From Flavobacteriaceae bacterium (GTDB lineage Bacteria; Bacteroidota; Bacteroidia; Flavobacteriales; Flavobacteriaceae), in NCBI GenBank assembly GCA_018401115.1, contig JAGYKX010000005.1, positions 310,001 through 374,000 of the forward strand: a stretch of DNA of 64,000 nucleotides, read 5' to 3'. Positions 17,689 to 27,964 of the stretch are shown in pieces. The stretch's first letter is position 1; each line of letters begins with the position of its first letter. The notes under the pieces are model-generated. The model made no database searches. It saw only the letters and a list, made by a program, of their open reading frames with translations, and was not told the origin of the DNA. A program made the translations under genes and the position numbers.

Positions 17689-19371
17689 ATGGCAAAAGAA
17701 TTAAATAAATACAGTAAAAACGTTACACAGGATCCTACCCAACCTGCTTCTCAAGCAATGCTTCACGCAATTGGCCTTTCCAAAGAAGATCTTAAAAAAC
17801 CTATGATTGGTATTGGTAGTACAGGATATGAGGGCAACCCTTGCAATATGCATTTAAATGACTTGGCTAAAGAAGTGAAAACCGGGGTTCAAAAAGCCAA
17901 TCTTACCGGACTTATTTTTAATACCATTGGGGTAAGTGACGGGATTTCCATGGGGACCTTTGGAATGCGCTACTCTTTGCCTTCTAGAGATATTATTGCA
18001 GATTCTATGGAAACCGTAGTTCAAGCCATGAACTATGATGGTTTGGTTACCATAGTTGGTTGTGATAAAAATATGCCAGGTGCTTTAATGGCTATGATTA
18101 GATTGAATAGGCCTTCTATAATGGTTTATGGAGGAACTATAGCTTCTGGTTGTGCAAGGGGAAAAAAATTAGATGTAGTATCTGCTTTTGAAGCATGGGG
18201 AGAGAAAGTTGCTGGAACTATTAATGAAGAAGCGTATCAAGAGGTTATTGAAAATGCCTGTCCTGGAGCTGGTGCTTGTGGTGGAATGTACACTGCAAAT
18301 ACAATGGCTAGTGCTATTGAAGCTTTAGGCATGACCTTGCCTTATAATTCTTCAAATCCTGCCACGGGTAATGAGAAGCCATTGGATTGTGTGGCATCGG
18401 GCGAAGCCTTAAAATTGTTAATTGAAAAAGACTTAAAACCTTTAGATATTATCACCAAAAAGTCTCTAGAAAATGCGGTGAAACTAATCATCGTTTTAGG
18501 AGGTTCAACCAATGCCGTATTGCACTTTTTGGCCATTGCAAAAACCGCTAATATAGATTTTACGCTAGAAGACTTTACTAGAATATCAAGTGAAACTCCA
18601 TTTCTTGCAGATCTCAAGCCAAGTGGTAAATACCTTATGGAAGATTTACATCGTGTGGGAGGTATTCCAGCAGTCATGAAATTTATGCTTCAAAACGGTA
18701 TGCTTCACGGGGATTGTATGACCGTTACTGGAAAGACAATTGCAGAAAATCTTGAAACAATTCCAGACCTTTTAAAAGACCAAGATGTCATAAGACCCTT
18801 AAATGCGCCCATAAAAGAAACGGGACATATTAGAATTCTTTACGGTAACCTAGCAGAAGAAGGTGCAGTGGCAAAAATCACTGGAAAAGAAGGAGTGTAT
18901 TTTCAAGGGCCTGCTAAGGTGTACGATGGAGAATTTTTAGCCAATGATGGTATAAAAGCGGGAGAGGTTAAAAAAGGAGATGTAGTGGTAATTCGTTACG
19001 AAGGCCCAAAGGGAGGACCAGGAATGCCAGAAATGTTAAAACCTACTGCAGCTATTATGGGTGCAGGGTTAGGTAAAGACGTCGCATTAATTACAGATGG
19101 TCGTTTTTCAGGAGGTACCCACGGATTTGTAGTAGGGCATGTGTCTCCGGAAGCTCAAGTTGGCGGTGCTATAGGATTGGTTCAAGATGGAGACATTATT
19201 ACTATAGATGCCAGCTCAAACACCATTTCGTTAGATATAAATATAGCGGAACTCCAACAGCGAAAAGCGGCTTGGGTAGCCCCAAAGCTTAAAGTTAGTA
19301 GCGGTAGCTTATATAAATTCGCGAACATTGTTTCTTCTGCTTCTAAGGGCTGTGTAACAGACGTTTTTTAA
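17689..19371 (+). CDS. ilvD: dihydroxy-acid dehydratase
   Basis: Fe-S enzyme of 560 residues that dehydrates 2,3-dihydroxy-isovalerate and -methylvalerate to the 2-oxoacids, the last step before transamination in valine and isoleucine synthesis. Cluster ligands are seen in [12 protein letters not shown] and [16 protein letters not shown], and early motifs [20 protein letters not shown] and [20 protein letters not shown] are present. Late motifs [20 protein letters not shown] and GDIITID complete the fold. It is the first gene of the ilvD-ilvB-ilvN-ilvC operon; ilvB starts 12 bases later. Confidence 0.97.
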   Translation: MAKELNKYSKNVTQDPTQPASQAMLHAIGLSKEDLKKPMIGIGSTGYEGNPCNMHLNDLAKEVKTGVQKANLTGLIFNTIGVSDGISMGTFGMRYSLPSRDIIADSMETVVQAMNYDGLVTIVGCDKNMPGALMAMIRLNRPSIMVYGGTIASGCARGKKLDVVSAFEAWGEKVAGTINEEAYQEVIENACPGAGACGGMYTANTMASAIEALGMTLPYNSSNPATGNEKPLDCVASGEALKLLIEKDLKPLDIITKKSLENAVKLIIVLGGSTNAVLHFLAIAKTANIDFTLEDFTRISSETPFLADLKPSGKYLMEDLHRVGGIPAVMKFMLQNGMLHGDCMTVTGKTIAENLETIPDLLKDQDVIRPLNAPIKETGHIRILYGNLAEEGAVAKITGKEGVYFQGPAKVYDGEFLANDGIKAGEVKKGDVVVIRYEGPKGGPGMPEMLKPTAAIMGAGLGKDVALITDGRFSGGTHGFVVGHVSPEAQVGGAIGLVQDGDIITIDASSNTISLDINIAELQQRKAAWVAPKLKVSSGSLYKFANIVSSASKGCVTDVF

Positions 19372-19383
19372 TTAATTAGACCA

Positions 19384-21099
19384 ATGACAACAACTACAAA
19401 TTCATCTAAAAAAATGACAATCTCTGGAGCAGAGGCTATTATTCATTGTCTCTTGGCGGAGGGTGTAGATCTTATATACGGATATCCTGGCGGTGCTATT
19501 ATGCCGGTATACGATGAATTGTACAAATTCCAAGATAAACTTACCCATATACTTACTAGACACGAACAAGGGGCTACTCATGCAGCCCAAGGATATGCAA
19601 GAGTGAGTGGAAAGGTAGGCGTAGCTATTGCTACTTCGGGACCTGGAGCCACCAATTTAGTCACTGGTTTGGCAGACGCTCAAATAGATTCTACGCCAAT
19701 GGTTTGTATTACTGGCCAGGTGGGGAGACATTTGTTGGGTACAGACGCATTTCAAGAGACGGATATTATTGGTATTTCTACCCCGGTAACCAAGTGGAAT
19801 TATCAAATTACTGAGGCAAGTGAAATACCTGAAATTTTCGCTAAAGCCTTTTATATTGCTCGATCTGGAAGACCAGGTCCTGTGCTCATAGACATTACTA
19901 AAAATGCGCAATTTGAGTCTTTAGATTTTCATTATGAGAAATGCACTAAGGTAAGGAGTTATGTTCCTACCCCAGTGGCATCTAAAGAAAGTTTGTCTGA
20001 AGCAGCTGCCTTAATCAATGCAGCTAAAAAACCATTCATTATTTTTGGACAAGGGGTGATACTGTCAGAAGGTGAAAAGGAATTAAAGGATTTTGTAGAA
20101 AAATCTGGAATACCTGCTGCATGGACGGTACTAGGATTGTCTGCTTTAGAGACCAGTCACCCTCTGAATGTAGGTATGGTTGGTATGCATGGTAATTATG
20201 GACCAAATATGCTTACCAATGAGTGTGATGTATTAATTACTATTGGCATGCGTTTTGACGACAGGGTGACAGGTAATTTAGAGACTTATGCCAAGCAAGC
20301 TAAAGTGATTCATTTTGAAATAGATCCAGCAGAGATAGACAAGAATGTAAAGACTACTGTAGCGGTTCTTGGAGATGCAAAAGCGAGTCTTAGAGATATT
20401 CTCCCTTTAATTAATGAAAACAGTCATCTAGCTTGGTTGGAACAGTTTCATAATTACTATGAGATTGAGTACAAAGAAGTAATTAAGAATGATATTTACC
20501 CAACCAAGCCTGGCCTTACCATGGGAGAGGCCATTAGAATACTCAATGAAAAGAGTGCAAACAAGGCTGTCATTGTTACCGATGTAGGACAACACCAAAT
20601 GATCGCTTGCAGGTATGCTGGTTTCTCTCAAACTAAAAGCAATGTAACTTCAGGAGGTTTAGGAACTATGGGTTTTGCACTTCCGGCTGCTATTGGCGCA
20701 AAAATGGGTGCCCCAGACAGAGAAGTAGTGGCTATTATTGGAGACGGAGGCTACCAAATGACCATTCAAGAATTAGGAACTATTTTCCAAAATAAGACTG
20801 CCGTAAAAATCATGGTGCTTAATAACGAACATCTCGGTATGGTCAGACAATGGCAAGAATTATTTTTCGAAAGTAGGTACGCTTCTACTGTAATGAGTAA
20901 CCCTGACTTTGTGAAGATAGCAGCAGGTTATGATATTGAGGCAGCAAGAGTCAGTGAAAGAGATCAACTTGCTGGTGCAATAGAGAAAATGATGGCACAT
21001 GAGGGGCCTTACTTTTTAGAGGTATGTGTAGAAAATGAACATAACGTATTTCCAATGATACCCACTGGAGCATCCGTTTCAGAGATTAGACTAAAATAG
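19384..21099 (+). CDS. ilvB: acetolactate synthase large (catalytic) subunit
   Basis: ThDP enzyme of 571 residues that joins two pyruvates to acetolactate, or pyruvate and 2-oxobutyrate to acetohydroxybutyrate. It shows the catalytic Glu in TRHEQGATHAAQGYARVSG, the FAD/central domain (GMRFDDRVTGN) and the ThDP-binding motif GDGGYQMTIQELGTIFQNKT ending in LNN. The N-terminus (MTTTTNSSKKMTISGAEAII) is slightly extended. It is second in the operon; the regulatory subunit ilvN begins 6 bases after its stop. Confidence 0.97.
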   Translation: MTTTTNSSKKMTISGAEAIIHCLLAEGVDLIYGYPGGAIMPVYDELYKFQDKLTHILTRHEQGATHAAQGYARVSGKVGVAIATSGPGATNLVTGLADAQIDSTPMVCITGQVGRHLLGTDAFQETDIIGISTPVTKWNYQITEASEIPEIFAKAFYIARSGRPGPVLIDITKNAQFESLDFHYEKCTKVRSYVPTPVASKESLSEAAALINAAKKPFIIFGQGVILSEGEKELKDFVEKSGIPAAWTVLGLSALETSHPLNVGMVGMHGNYGPNMLTNECDVLITIGMRFDDRVTGNLETYAKQAKVIHFEIDPAEIDKNVKTTVAVLGDAKASLRDILPLINENSHLAWLEQFHNYYEIEYKEVIKNDIYPTKPGLTMGEAIRILNEKSANKAVIVTDVGQHQMIACRYAGFSQTKSNVTSGGLGTMGFALPAAIGAKMGAPDREVVAIIGDGGYQMTIQELGTIFQNKTAVKIMVLNNEHLGMVRQWQELFFESRYASTVMSNPDFVKIAAGYDIEAARVSERDQLAGAIEKMMAHEGPYFLEVCVENEHNVFPMIPTGASVSEIRLK

Positions 21100-21105
21100 C
21101 GCAAG

Positions 21106-21624
21106 ATGGAGAATGCATGGTATACCATCTCTGTTTACTCAGAGAATAACGTAGGATTATTGAATAGAATATCAGGAATATTCTTAAAGCGACACATTAA
21201 TATAGAAAGCTTAAATGTCTCTAAATCAGAGATTGATAATGTGTCTAAATTTACAATAGTAGTGTTTACTACACCAAAATGGGTGCATAATATTGTGGGG
21301 CAAATAGAAAAGCAGATTGAGGTAATTAAGGTTTTTTCTCATACAGATGACGAGATTATTTACCAAGAGGCTGCATTATTTAAAGTAAACTCAAGTTTGT
21401 TGTTTGACGAAAGAGAGATACAAAATATTATAAAAGACAGCAATGCACAAATTGTCACTGTTTCTAGAGACTTTTTTGTGATTTCAAAATCTGGCAGAAG
21501 ATCGGAGGTAGACACGCTTTACGACCAGCTAAAACCATTTGGCATTATGCAATTTGTTCGGTCTGGAAGAATTGCTATCTCAAAAGCAGAAATGCAGATA
21601 TCGCCCTTGTTAAAGGACTTTTAA
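21106..21624 (+). CDS. ilvN: acetolactate synthase small (regulatory) subunit
   Basis: A 172-residue regulatory partner of IlvB that confers valine feedback inhibition in the family. An N-terminal ACT domain (about 5-80, YTISVYSENNVGLLNRISGI, INIESLNVSKSE) is followed by the C-terminal ALS small-subunit domain. It lies between ilvB and ilvC with very short spacing, so subunit stoichiometry is set in one transcript. Confidence 0.95.
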   Translation: MENAWYTISVYSENNVGLLNRISGIFLKRHINIESLNVSKSEIDNVSKFTIVVFTTPKWVHNIVGQIEKQIEVIKVFSHTDDEIIYQEAALFKVNSSLLFDEREIQNIIKDSNAQIVTVSRDFFVISKSGRRSEVDTLYDQLKPFGIMQFVRSGRIAISKAEMQISPLLKDF

Positions 21625-21663
21625 TAAAACAATTTTATAAATTATAATACAGAAATTTTTATC

Positions 21664-23139
21664 ATGGCAAATTATTTTAATACCCTATCTCTAAGAGAAC
21701 AACTGACCCAATTGGGGAAATGTAGGTTTATGGAATCTTCTGAATTTTCAGATGGGGTGGAAGCCTTAAAAGGAAAGAAAATTGTCATTGTAGGCTGTGG
21801 CGCTCAAGGCTTAAACCAAGGTTTGAACATGAGAGATTCTGGTTTGGATATATCTTATACTTTAAGAGCAGAAGCTATAGCGCAAAAAAGGGTTTCTTAT
21901 TTAAATGCTACAGAAAACAATTTCACAGTAGATACTTATGAAGCATTAATTCCCCATGCAGATGTGGTCATTAATCTTACTCCAGACAAGCAGCACACCG
22001 CTGTAGTGACTGCCGTTATGCCGCTCATGAAAAAAGGGGCTACACTGTCTTATTCTCATGGATTCAACATTGTAGAAGAAGGGATGCAAGTACGTAAAGA
22101 TTTAACCGTTATAATGGTGGCGCCTAAATGTCCTGGTTCTGAGGTGAGAGAAGAATACAAAAGAGGTTTTGGGGTACCTACGCTTATTGCAGTGCACCCA
22201 GACAATGATCCTCAAGGCGTTGGTTTGGCTCTAGCCAAAGCCTATGCAGTAGCTACTGGTGGCGATAGAGCAGGTGTGTTAGAATCTTCTTTTGTGGCTG
22301 AGGTTAAGTCTGATTTAATGGGGGAGCAAACCATTTTATGTGGTCTGCTTCAGACAGGCTCTATTTTGTGTTTTGACAAAATGGTAGAAAAAGGATTGGA
22401 CAAAGGTTACGCAGCAAAATTAATTCAATACGGTTGGGAAGCCATTACGGAAGGATTGAAATACGGGGGAATTACCCATATGATGGACCGTTTATCTAAT
22501 CCAGCAAAAATAAAAGCCTTTGAATTGTCAGAGGAATTAAAAGACATTATGAGGCCTTTGTTCAACAAGCATATGGACGATATTATTTCTGGTCATTTCT
22601 CTAAAACAATGATGGAAGACTGGGCCAACGACGACAAAAACTTATTAGAGTGGAGGGCCGCTACAGGAGAAACTGCTTTTGAAAAAACACCTATTTCTTC
22701 TGAAACTATCTCAGAGCAGGAATTTTACGATAACGGTGTTTTAATGGTGGCTATGGTTAAAGCAGGAGTAGAGTTGGCTTTCGAAGCTATGACTGCTTCT
22801 GGTATTATTGAAGAGTCTGCTTATTACGAGTCGCTTCACGAAACGCCATTAATCGCTAATACAATTGCAAGAAAGAAATTATTTGAAATGAATAGGGTTA
22901 TTTCTGACACAGCAGAATATGGCTGCTATTTGTTTGACCATGCTTGTAAGCCTTTATTGGCAGATTTTATGACACGCATAGATACTGATGTGATTGGAAC
23001 AGCTTATGGAAAAGGTGCAGACAATAAGGTGTCTAACACTCAATTGGTAGCTATAAACGCGGCGCTAAGGAACCATCCTGTAGAAATTGTAGGGACAAGA
23101 TTAAGAGCTTCAATGACTGCAATGAAACCGATCGTTTAG
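21664..23139 (+). CDS. ilvC: ketol-acid reductoisomerase, class II (long form)
   Basis: Isomerises and reduces acetohydroxyacids to dihydroxyacids with NADPH and Mg. The protein has 491 residues with a duplicated knotted C-terminal domain, typical of the long E. coli-type enzyme rather than the short class I form of about 330 residues. Motifs include the Rossmann [19 protein letters not shown], the Mg-binding segment [17 protein letters not shown] and [20 protein letters not shown]. It is the last gene of the ilv operon and is followed by a strong bidirectional terminator. Confidence 0.97.
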   Translation: MANYFNTLSLREQLTQLGKCRFMESSEFSDGVEALKGKKIVIVGCGAQGLNQGLNMRDSGLDISYTLRAEAIAQKRVSYLNATENNFTVDTYEALIPHADVVINLTPDKQHTAVVTAVMPLMKKGATLSYSHGFNIVEEGMQVRKDLTVIMVAPKCPGSEVREEYKRGFGVPTLIAVHPDNDPQGVGLALAKAYAVATGGDRAGVLESSFVAEVKSDLMGEQTILCGLLQTGSILCFDKMVEKGLDKGYAAKLIQYGWEAITEGLKYGGITHMMDRLSNPAKIKAFELSEELKDIMRPLFNKHMDDIISGHFSKTMMEDWANDDKNLLEWRAATGETAFEKTPISSETISEQEFYDNGVLMVAMVKAGVELAFEAMTASGIIEESAYYESLHETPLIANTIARKKLFEMNRVISDTAEYGCYLFDHACKPLLADFMTRIDTDVIGTAYGKGADNKVSNTQLVAINAALRNHPVEIVGTRLRASMTAMKPIV

Positions 23140-23161
23140 TGATTTAGTATTGAATGATGTT

Positions 23162-23192
23162 AAAAAGCCCCGCTCATTGTGCGGGGCTTTTT
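23162..23192. terminator. bidirectional terminator between ilvC and leuB
   Basis: AAAAAGCCCCGC (23162-23173) and GCGGGGCTTTTT (23181-23192) form a perfect 12-bp stem with a 7-base loop. A and T tracts on the two sides serve both convergent operons. Confidence 0.92.
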
Positions 23193-23224
23193 TGATTGTA
23201 TCAATGGCTGTTAAAAGCTATTGT

Positions 23225-24292
23225 TTAGGCTTCTAATATTTTTGCTGCCAACCAATCGCCTACAGCCGATGTTTTTTGAGGTACCACTCCCTCTGCCAAG
23301 TCTTCGGTAACAAAACCTGCATCTAAAGAATCATTGACAACTTTTCTGATTAAAGCAGCTTCTTCGCTTAACCCAAAGGCGTCTTCAAACATCATTGCAG
23401 CAGAGAGTACAGTGGCCAATGGATTGGCAATGTCTTTCCCTGCAGCCTGAGGATAAGAACCGTGAATGGGTTCAAACAAAGAAGTCTCTACTCCAACTGA
23501 AGCAGAGGGCATTAAGCCCATAGATCCCGATATAACGGAGGCTTCATCTGTAAGAATATCTCCGAATAAGTTCTCTGTAATGAGTACATCATAGCTATTG
23601 GGCCATTGTACCAATCTCATGGCTACTGCGTCTACAAACTCGTAGGAAACTGTTACTTCTGGGTAATCTTTTTCCATGGCTTGAACCGTCTCCCTCCAAA
23701 GTCTGGAAGATTCTAACACATTTGCCTTGTCTACACAGCATAATTTTTTAGATCTAGTCATGGCCAATTCAAAACCTTTTTTGGCCAATCTTTGCACTTC
23801 TGCCCTAGTGTAGGTACAGGTGTCATAAGCCGTATTACCATTATCTTCTCTACCTCTTTTTCCAAAATAGATTCCACCGGTAAGTTCTCTAAGAAAAACC
23901 AAATCAGTTCCCTCTATACGAGCCCTCTTTAGGGGAGATTTATCAATTAAAGAGGGAAAGGTAAAGGTAGGTCTCACGTTGGCAAAAAGCCCTAATTTTT
24001 GACGCATCTTTAATAAGCCTTGTTCTGGTCTTACTTTAGCAGACGGGTCATTGTCGTATTTAGGGTCCCCAATGGCGCCAAATAGCACAGCGTCTGCAGC
24101 TAGGCAAATTTCGTGGGTAGCATCTGGATAAGGGTCACCTACAGCGTCAATAGCCGCTGCACCCGTGAGTGCTGATTTCCAGCTAATTTCATGATTAAAT
24201 TTCTTGGCAATAGCGTCTGAGACCTTTACTGCTTGATCAATGACTTCAGGGCCTATGCCGTCTCCGGACAATAAGGCAATAGATAGTTTCAT
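23225..24292 (-). CDS. leuB: 3-isopropylmalate dehydrogenase
   Basis: NAD-dependent oxidative decarboxylase of 355 residues that acts on 3-isopropylmalate (leucine route) and, in citramalate-pathway organisms, on 3-methylmalate (isoleucine route). Motifs are GDGIGPEVIDQAVKV, FLRELTGGIYFGKRGR, the metal-binding Asp region TENLFGDILTDEASVISGSMG and FEPIHGSYPQAAGKDIANP. It is last in the leuC-leuD-cimA/leuA-leuB operon, starting 2 bases after the preceding stop. Confidence 0.96.
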   Translation of the reverse strand: MKLSIALLSGDGIGPEVIDQAVKVSDAIAKKFNHEISWKSALTGAAAIDAVGDPYPDATHEICLAADAVLFGAIGDPKYDNDPSAKVRPEQGLLKMRQKLGLFANVRPTFTFPSLIDKSPLKRARIEGTDLVFLRELTGGIYFGKRGREDNGNTAYDTCTYTRAEVQRLAKKGFELAMTRSKKLCCVDKANVLESSRLWRETVQAMEKDYPEVTVSYEFVDAVAMRLVQWPNSYDVLITENLFGDILTDEASVISGSMGLMPSASVGVETSLFEPIHGSYPQAAGKDIANPLATVLSAAMMFEDAFGLSEEAALIRKVVNDSLDAGFVTEDLAEGVVPQKTSAVGDWLAAKILEA

Positions 24293-24294
24293 AG

Positions 24295-25821
24295 TTATAT
24301 AATATTGAGCATTTTTTCAGTGGCCTTAATGGCAGATACCGTTTGATCTGAATCTAAGCCACGCGTAATAAATTCTTTTCCGTTATGTTCCCATGTAATA
24401 ATTGTTTCACATAGTGCGTCTGAAGTACTCCCAGGGGGTATTCTAACTGCATAATCAGTTAAAACAGCCAATTGTTCCTTTTCACTTTTATAAATACGCT
24501 TCAGGGCATTCATAAATGCGTCAAATTGACCATCGCCATTGGCGTGTTGCTCATGACTTACGCTTCCTATAGTTAATGACACGGTAGCCGAGGGTTGTAA
24601 GCCTTTGGCATGCGTGAGTACATAGGCGTCAATTTTCACCCTGTGAATGTACTTTCCAGCGTCTAAAACATCTGAAATAATATAGGGGAGGTCTTCTTTA
24701 GTGACTTTTTCTTTTTTGTCTCCGAGATGAATAATGCGCTCGGTCACTTTCTTTAATTCATCGGGATTTAAAGTAAGTCCCAACTCTTGAAGGTTTTTGA
24801 GAATATTTGCTTTTCCTGAGGTTTTTCCTAAAGCATATTTTCTTTTTCTTCCGAATCTTTCTGGCAATAAATCATTAAAGTATAGGTTATTTTTACTATC
24901 TCCATCTGCGTGTATTCCAGCGGTTTGCGTAAAAACATTTTCTCCTACAATTGGTTTATTGGCGGGAATGCCAAAGCCTGTAAATGTAGAGACCAACTTA
25001 CTCACTTTATAGAGTGATTTTTCGTTGACATTTACCTTTACTTCGGGCATAAAGTCATTGATTACCGCTACCACACTGGCCAAAGGTGCGTTCCCGGCTC
25101 GCTCTCCCATACCGTTTACGGTAAGATGCAATCCATTGACTCCTGCCTTAACAGCCTCCATGACATTGGCTACACTGAGGTCATAATCGTTGTGACCGTG
25201 AAAATCTATGTGTATTTGAGGATATTTTTCTCTAATCTGACTCAGATAATCATAGGTTTCTCTATGGGTTAAAATCCCCAATGTATCTGGAAGTAATACT
25301 CTTTTAATGGGTTGGGTTTTTATAAAATCCAGGTACTGAAAAACATATTCAGGGTCATTTCTCATGCCATTACTCCAATCTTCTAAATAGACATTGGTTT
25401 CAATACCTTTTTTAATAGCATTTTGAATGGTTGCTTCAATATCTTTGAAATGTTCCTGAGGTGTTTTTTTAAGTTGGTGGGTCAAGTGGTTTAAAGAGCC
25501 CTTGGTTAGAAGATTTTGTACTTTAGCACCCGCTTTTTCCATCCAATCAAGTGAAACACCACCATCTACAAAAGTAAGTACTTCAATTCTAAATGCTAAT
25601 TGTTTACTTGTGGCCCAATCCATGATTTGTTTCACCGCATTAAACTCTCCTACAGAAACCCTAGCAGACGCTATTTCTATTCTGTCTACTTTGAGTTCTT
25701 CTAGCAATAATTTAGCTAAAGTAAGTTTTTCAGAGGCAGAAAATGACACACTAGAAGTCTGTTCACCATCCCTTAGAGTGGTGTCCATGATTTCTATGAT
25801 ACGTAGGTTTTTAGCAGTCAT
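24295..25821 (-). CDS. cimA: citramalate synthase / 2-isopropylmalate synthase family enzyme, best fit CimA
   Basis: Condenses acetyl-CoA with a 2-oxoacid; 508 residues. The HMGL-like TIM barrel carries DTTLRDGEQTSSVSF (Arg17-Asp18) and the metal motif FHGHNDYDLSVAN; GERAGNAPL and FTQTAGIHADGDSKNNLYF follow, and the LeuA-type regulatory domain occupies the last 130 or so residues. Most databases would call it LeuA-like. From memory it matches Leptospira CimA closely, including residues equivalent to Leu81, Leu104 and Tyr144 of its pyruvate pocket (here Leu82, Leu105, Tyr145). Pyruvate as substrate, giving (R)-citramalate for isoleucine, is therefore more likely than 2-oxoisovalerate. It sits between leuD and leuB, whose enzymes can process both intermediates. 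Confidence 0.82.
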   Translation of the reverse strand: MTAKNLRIIEIMDTTLRDGEQTSSVSFSASEKLTLAKLLLEELKVDRIEIASARVSVGEFNAVKQIMDWATSKQLAFRIEVLTFVDGGVSLDWMEKAGAKVQNLLTKGSLNHLTHQLKKTPQEHFKDIEATIQNAIKKGIETNVYLEDWSNGMRNDPEYVFQYLDFIKTQPIKRVLLPDTLGILTHRETYDYLSQIREKYPQIHIDFHGHNDYDLSVANVMEAVKAGVNGLHLTVNGMGERAGNAPLASVVAVINDFMPEVKVNVNEKSLYKVSKLVSTFTGFGIPANKPIVGENVFTQTAGIHADGDSKNNLYFNDLLPERFGRKRKYALGKTSGKANILKNLQELGLTLNPDELKKVTERIIHLGDKKEKVTKEDLPYIISDVLDAGKYIHRVKIDAYVLTHAKGLQPSATVSLTIGSVSHEQHANGDGQFDAFMNALKRIYKSEKEQLAVLTDYAVRIPPGSTSDALCETIITWEHNGKEFITRGLDSDQTVSAIKATEKMLNII

Positions 25822-25841
25822 CAGGGATGTAATTAGGGAAT

Positions 25842-26438
25842 TTACAAAGGTGTATTGCTAGCAAAAGAGGTAATTTCTTCTTCCATACTTCTCAAATAAT
25901 CAATGTCGTCAAAACCATTGAGCATATTGTCTTTTTTATAGACATTAATGTCAAAAGGCTCTTGGTCTCCTGTACTAGGAATGCTAATGGTTTGTTCAGG
26001 AAGATTTACTACTATTTCAGTAGTAGGGTCTTTGAATACAGCCGCCAATACAATTTCCAAGAAAGCAGGACTTACTTGAACTGGTAATACGCCAATATTT
26101 AAGCAATTGTTTTTAAAAATGTCTGCAAAAAAACTTGACACTACACATCTAAAGCCATAATCGTAAACGGCCCAGGCAGCGTGTTCCCTAGATGATCCAG
26201 ACCCAAAGTTCTTGCCTCCAATGAGAATTTTCCCTTGGTACTTTGGATTGTTGAGGACAAAATCTTCTTTTGGAGTATTATCTGAGTTGTACCTCCAATC
26301 ACGAAATAAATTATCTCCAAAACCAACTCTTTCCGTAGCTTTTAAAAATCTTGCTGGTATAATTTGATCCGTGTCTACGTTTTCTATAGGCAGTGGAACT
26401 GCAGTCGTAGTTAATGTAGTGAATTTATCGTATGCCAT
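25842..26438 (-). CDS. leuD: 3-isopropylmalate dehydratase small subunit
   Basis: A 198-residue swivel-domain subunit of isopropylmalate isomerase, working with LeuC. Typical elements are PLPIENVDTDQIIPARFLKA near the start and GGKNFGSGSSREHAAWAVYD, followed by FADIFKNNCLNIGVLPVQVS. The start ATG lies 12 bases after the leuC stop. In a citramalate pathway the same enzyme would convert citramalate to 3-methylmalate. Confidence 0.97.
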   Translation of the reverse strand: MAYDKFTTLTTTAVPLPIENVDTDQIIPARFLKATERVGFGDNLFRDWRYNSDNTPKEDFVLNNPKYQGKILIGGKNFGSGSSREHAAWAVYDYGFRCVVSSFFADIFKNNCLNIGVLPVQVSPAFLEIVLAAVFKDPTTEIVVNLPEQTISIPSTGDQEPFDINVYKKDNMLNGFDDIDYLRSMEEEITSFASNTPL

Positions 26439-26450
26439 AGTGTGGTAAAT

Positions 26451-27848
26451 TTATTGTAATAGAGTTCTTGGATCAGTTACTTGTCCTGTTACGGCTGCTG
26501 CAGCTGCAACTAATGGACTGGCTAATAAGGTTCTTGAACCTGGCCCTTGTCTTCCTTCAAAGTTTCTATTAGAAGTACTTACGGCGTATTTCCCTGCAGG
26601 AATTTTGTCGTCATTCATAGCCAAGCAAGCTGAGCAACCTGGCTCTCTGAGCGTAAACCCAGCTGTTTCTAAAATTTCCAAAATTCCTTCATCTTTTATG
26701 GCTTTTTCCACCTGATGTGATCCTGGTACAAGCCAAGCTGTGACATGATCTGCTTTTTTTCTTCCTTTTACAATGCTTGCAAAAGCTCTGAAATCTTCTA
26801 TTCTACCATTGGTACAACTTCCTAAGAATACATAATCAATAGATTTACCAATCATAGTATCTCCCTCGTTGTAATTCATATAGGCCAATGACTTTTGGTA
26901 AGTGGCTACGCCACCCTCTAGGTCAGTAGCTAGGGGAATATCCTTAGATATTCCCATTCCCATACCAGGGTTGGTTCCATAAGTTATCATAGGCTCAATA
27001 TCCGAGCCTTCGAATTCGTACACTTTGTCAAATGAAGCGCCCTCTTCAGTGTATAATGTATTCCAATAATCCATGGCTTTATCCCATGAAGCTCCTTTTG
27101 GCGTAAACTCTCTATCTTTTATGTATTCAAAAGTCTTTTCATCTGGGGCCATCATTCCACCACGGGCACCCATCTCAATACTAAGATTACAAACAGTCAT
27201 TCTCCCCTCCATACTCATTTCAGAGAAAACATTTCCAGCGTATTCAACAAAGTACCCTGTAGCCCCAGAAGTACTGAGTTTGGAAATAATATACAGGGCC
27301 ACATCTTTAGGTGTTACCCCATTTTGTAGGCTTCCGTTAACCCTTATGACCATTTTCTTAGGCTTGGGCTGCATGATACATTGCGTGGTAAGTACCATCT
27401 CTACCTCTGAAGTTCCAATTCCAAAAGCTATAGCGCCAAATGCACCATGGGTAGAGGTATGTGAATCTCCGCAAACAATCGTAGCACCTGGTTGCGTAAT
27501 GCCATATTCGGGCCCTACTACATGAACAATACCATTTTTTTCATGTCCCAGCCCCCAATATGAAATACCATGTGCAGTGGCATTTTCTTCAAGCGCCTTT
27601 AATTGATTTGCAGACAAGGGGTCTGTTACAGGTAAATGCTGATTAATCGTAGGTGTGTTATGGTCTGCTGTAGCAAAGGTACGTTCTGGATACAAGACCT
27701 TAGCTCCCCTATTTTTAAGCCCTAAAAAAGCTACAGGGCTGGTTACTTCATGGACCATATGACGGTCAATAAACAGAACATCTGGACCGTTTTCAATGCT
27801 TCTCACTATGTGAGAATCCCAAACCTTGTCAAAAAGTGTTTTTTTCAT
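26451..27848 (-). CDS. leuC: 3-isopropylmalate dehydratase large subunit
   Basis: Aconitase-family 4Fe-4S enzyme of about 465 residues. Cluster cysteines are in [17 protein letters not shown] and [32 protein letters not shown] and [20 protein letters not shown] are also present. The start is placed at 27848 ([15 protein letters not shown]), as in LeuC homologs. An in-frame ATG nine codons upstream (27875) adds MPYFNIIFS, which has no family support. It is the first gene of the minus-strand leu/cim operon; I saw no clear TAnnTTTG element upstream. Confidence 0.96.
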   Translation of the reverse strand: MKKTLFDKVWDSHIVRSIENGPDVLFIDRHMVHEVTSPVAFLGLKNRGAKVLYPERTFATADHNTPTINQHLPVTDPLSANQLKALEENATAHGISYWGLGHEKNGIVHVVGPEYGITQPGATIVCGDSHTSTHGAFGAIAFGIGTSEVEMVLTTQCIMQPKPKKMVIRVNGSLQNGVTPKDVALYIISKLSTSGATGYFVEYAGNVFSEMSMEGRMTVCNLSIEMGARGGMMAPDEKTFEYIKDREFTPKGASWDKAMDYWNTLYTEEGASFDKVYEFEGSDIEPMITYGTNPGMGMGISKDIPLATDLEGGVATYQKSLAYMNYNEGDTMIGKSIDYVFLGSCTNGRIEDFRAFASIVKGRKKADHVTAWLVPGSHQVEKAIKDEGILEILETAGFTLREPGCSACLAMNDDKIPAGKYAVSTSNRNFEGRQGPGSRTLLASPLVAAAAAVTGQVTDPRTLLQ

Positions 27849-27964
27849 AGAAAAAATGATATTAAAATAAGGCAATTAAAGCGCCTTTTGAATATAGTGC
27901 AAGTTGTAAAAATAAATAAAAAATAAGTGTTTGCAGCTATCTTTTTATGTCTGAATTACGATGT

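Noticed and set aside
17663-17704. 13-residue frame [13 protein letters not shown] just before ilvD, a possible leader peptide
   Set aside because: Only three Leu and no Val or Ile, it overlaps the ilvD start codon, and no attenuator hairpin follows.
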